Assembly (NCBI GenBank): GCA_037127255.1
Contig: JBANSL010000005.1
Span: 82,031,160 to 82,095,159 of the forward strand
DNA length: 64,000 nucleotides
Reading direction: 5' to 3'
Origin: Persicaria tinctoria
Taxonomy: Eukaryota > Streptophyta > Magnoliopsida > Caryophyllales > Polygonaceae
Below the pieces are notes generated by a model. That model was not told the origin of the DNA. It was given only the letters and a program-made list of their open reading frames with translations, and searched no databases. The position numbers were made by a program, and so were the translations under genes. Position 1 is the first letter of the stretch. Each line of letters begins with the position of its first letter. Positions 61,363-64,000 of this stretch are shown here, piece by piece.

Positions 61363-62588
61363 ATGGAAGATTTAAGTCAAAAAAAATCCAATGGGCGAAA
61401 AGGAAATTTCTCCATTGAAGAAGATGAACTCTTATGTCATGTATATCTTTAAATTTCTGAAGATCCTATTGCAGGTATTAACCAGAAGAAGGATAAAATA
61501 TGGGAGAGGATAAGCGCTTTGTGGAATCAAGATAAGAATGATCATCAGATGCGAAGCACCAAATCTCTACAAAGTCGATTTTCAGATCTTACCTATTGCT
61601 TAGGCAAATTCCGTGGTGCACTTCGACAAGTGGAGCATCTAAATCCAAGCGGCGCTTCGGAGAAAGATATTGTAAGTTTTTATCATGTTTGGTCTATATA
61701 TTCTCAAGACAATTGATATTTGTAAAAATTGCAGTGGAAGATTTTAGTCTTCAAATTAAATGTATTTTTTAACATTTGCAGCACACTAAAGCAAAACAAC
61801 ATCTACAAGATGATCCAACCTTCACAAAGAAGAAACTTCAGTTTGATCACGTGTGGCCTATTCTCAAGAATGGTGAAAAGTGGACTGATAATGGTAGAAG
61901 TTCAAAGAATCCACGACAAAAGAGTGTCTCAAGTGAAAGATATGATTCAACCTCTCAAACATCAAGGAGCAGACCATTTGCCGTCGATTTGAATGAAGAT
62001 GAGGATGAACATGAGCTACATAATGAGGAGCTTCATACCACACATCGACCTATTGGTATTAAGAAAGCAAAGGCAAAAAGATACGAGGAAACGGAGAAGT
62101 TCAAGCTAACTAAACAAATCAAGGAGTCTAATCAAGAACTAAAGGCATTGTTCGAAAAAAGTATGTTAGAAAGAAATGCATTTTCTGCTATGTACGAGGA
62201 TCGTGCATCTAGAAAATTAGTTATTCAACAGGAACGCGAGGAGAACAAAATCATGCTTACTAGCATTGACTCGATTACAGATCATGAAGGCCGTGAATAC
62301 TTACGAATGAAGAAGGCTGAAATAATGGAGAAAAGAGCTCATCTCTCGCACCCACAACAACCACCTACAACATTTGGGGCTCCTACTCCATTTCAATTTC
62401 CAAGTGCAACTACTACTTATGGAGATCACCAAGCAGGAATGGCTGAATATGGCAGTGTACCTCGCTATGGAGTAAGCGGTGGATCGAGTTCAAGCGGTAT
62501 GCAAGGAGCACAACAATTCGGTGACTCCATCGGCTATGGCGGATTGGAAGAACAAGGCAGAAATGATGATGTCTTCCCGGAATACTAA
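61363..62588 (+). pseudogene. PIF/Harbinger ORF1, Myb/SANT-like, one nonsense codon
   Basis: Two exons, 61363-61671 and 61782-62588 (GT-AG, in phase), 371 codons plus stop. N-terminal GNFSIEEDELLCHVYL and, after the break, GINQKKDKIWERISALW form the Myb/SANT-like trihelix that binds transposon ends. The second exon has an acidic/basic linker, a coiled-coil-like stretch (KQIKESNQELKALFEKSM) and a Gly/Gln/Ser-rich tail. A TAA at 61450-61452 interrupts the SANT region after about 29 residues; all the rest stays in frame. The two-protein system is therefore broken here unless ORF1 is supplied elsewhere. Confidence 0.9.
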
Positions 62589-63105
62589 ATATCTTCATTT
62601 AGGGGTTTAATTATATTTTTATATCGCTTTGTCATTTCTTTCCATAAGTGTGTGTGGTACTTTTTCCGAGCTTGGAGACCATCTCCGAGAAGGTTTTGAA
62701 GAGGCCCTAATCACATTGTGTATTTTTATTTATTTATTGTTGTGTTATTAAATAGTATTTCGTGATTATGTATTAAAGTAATGTATTCCGACTATATTCT
62801 ATATTGAGCTCATATAAAAAAGATTGTTACGATTAATATAATGGCATAAATTTTATAATTATAAAAAATAAATATATTCAAATTAAAGGCTCAAAACTAA
62901 ATTATCAATACAATTAATATGGGACATATTTGAAAAAAGAACAATAAAGAGGGGTAAATATGGAATAAACTAACAAAATAATAAATAAAGAAACCAATAT
63001 AGCAATTGTATTTCCTACCCCATATATAGCATATATCAAAGTGAATGGTAAAAAAAAATTATGGGGAAATGGGATATAGGGTGTGGTGGGAGTGGGTTGT
63101 AAGGT

Positions 63106-63150
63106 CCCGGTTCGAATTCCGGAATGGCCGCTCTTTATTTACCAATTCAA
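63106..63150 (+). mobile_element. 45-bp tRNA T-arm-like insertion with long target duplication
   Basis: Flanked by a perfect 17-bp repeat GGAGTGGGTTGTAAGGT (63089-63105, 63151-63167). It contains CCGGTTCGAATTCCGG, a tRNA T-stem-loop with a B-box core, followed by an AT-rich end. It looks like a retroposed tRNA or SINE fragment. Confidence 0.7.
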
Positions 63151-63215
63151 GGAGTGGGTTGTAAGGTAAAAATGGGGTATTGGGTATTTTTAAAGTACCA
63201 TGGCAGATGGTCTTA

Positions 63216-64000
63216 CAAGGAGTTTGCGACCATATTCACTCCATAAGAGCATCCACAACCCTTATACCATGCGTGTATTCCCAAAGTAATTAAAAAAGGA
63301 AAAAAAAGAGAGAAGAAAATGCCAGAGTTGATGTCTTGAATTTTCTACTACTAGACACAAATGCACTAATCAATATTAAACACCACAACAGTATCTCTAT
63401 TGTTGGTAATACATGCTAAAACTTGGTACTGACAAAGGCTCCAAGCCACTTGCCGTGGTTGTCCCGGATCACCCCGCCGGCAGTAGATTGGTAGGTCTAA
63501 TAAAAGATCGGCTCAACTAAATACACCCCAAATTTATACGTCGGAATGGACGTGCAAGTTTATTGTGGGCTAATTAATTAAGAAAACCTATTAATTAATT
63601 AAAAAAGGTTGCACTCGCACGTTGGATTGAACGTCATTTTAAAAGGGTGATTTGCGGTGTATCTAACAACACCTAAAAGATTAAAGTATCTTACCTAAAA
63701 AAAAATAAAAAATTAAAGTATTCCCTGACATTCCATTTTCATTATCTTTAATAAAGTGTGGACAGTAATGTCCAAAAAAAAAAAAAAAAACCACCCTTTT
63801 GGGGTCGGGAAGAACGCGCTGGGGCTTAGCCCCACGCGCCTCCACCCTCCTCCCTCAAACCTCCTTGGTTCATCTTGTTGTCTCCCCAATCGCATCAATT
63901 TCTCTCGGCCTTGGCGGGTTTCGCTTGTCTTGGTCGGTTTGCCATCTCCGGCTCCCTCGTCGCCGGTCGTCTTCCCCATCTCGCGCTCCTTCTCCGGCCT
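63216..64000. other. Intergenic; GC-rich edge with a strong hairpin
   Basis: GCGCTGGGGC-TTA-GCCCCACGCGC at about 63815-63840 can fold into a stable hairpin. 63840-64000 is GC-rich and may begin a gene or element outside the window. No frame supported. Confidence 0.3.

Larger units (their letters stand above)
59338..63212 (+). mobile_element. PIF/Harbinger DNA transposon, nearly intact
   Basis: 3875 bp with mirrored ends GACCATCTGCCATGGTACTT and 3-bp flanks CTA/TTA (59335-59337, 63213-63215), close to the TTA duplication of PIF/Harbinger. It carries both genes of the superfamily, a DDE transposase and a Myb/SANT-like ORF1, in the same orientation. The transposase frame is open; ORF1 has one stop. 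A 45-bp insertion lies near the right end. Confidence 0.93.

Noticed and set aside
63106..63150. Possible tRNA gene
   Set aside because: Only a T-arm is present; no D or anticodon arm.

Overview
This is a plant nuclear window. Genes have many short GT-AG introns, two products carry chloroplast-type leaders, intergenic DNA is AT-rich, and about half the sequence is transposon-derived (copia LTR elements, Stowaway MITEs, Helitrons, CACTA, hAT, PIF/Harbinger, a tRNA-type SINE). The gene set (UGT72-type glycosyltransferase, CLPT, ACR8-type ACT protein, CLPR2, TFB5) fits a eudicot. I cannot name the species.

Layout. 1-1302 (-): a UDP-glycosyltransferase running off the left edge, with a full-length copia element (1379-6726) inserted 76 bp upstream of its start codon. 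6.9-9.2 kb: a non-autonomous hAT element holding a nested MITE, a hAT fragment encoding a BED zinc finger, and a fold-back element. 9941-12359 (-): CLPT, five exons. 12.6-23.9 kb: a transposon-rich gap with two Helitrons of one family, a tandem repeat, a GC-punctuated LTR-type relic and a decayed antisense copia element containing a long TA microsatellite. 25084-27290 (+): ACR8-like gene, six exons. 29-42 kb: a 6.8-kb CACTA element (30875-37698) carrying a host-like spliced segment and a very young non-autonomous LTR element, followed by a hAT MITE, a stack of nested MITEs with a solo-LTR-like insert, and a deleted copia element with intact target duplications. 42.8-48.5 kb: three copies of a tRNA-derived SINE and other non-autonomous repeats. 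48799-49395 (+): a small membrane/acidic protein gene. 50478-52969 (-): CLPR2, nine exons. 55593-56041 (-): TFB5, with a 5'-UTR intron reaching to about 58 kb. 58.1-59.0 kb: a large inverted-repeat element. 59338-63212: a nearly intact PIF/Harbinger transposon with both of its genes.

How the genes relate. CLPT and CLPR2 both belong to the chloroplast Clp protease (accessory subunit and R-ring subunit) and lie about 38 kb apart, which may be coincidence. The other genes are unrelated housekeeping or metabolic loci. No prokaryote-like operon, CRISPR array, rRNA gene or intact tRNA gene was seen. Exon borders were placed by hand from splice consensus, reading-frame continuity and family knowledge. 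No search or alignment was run.
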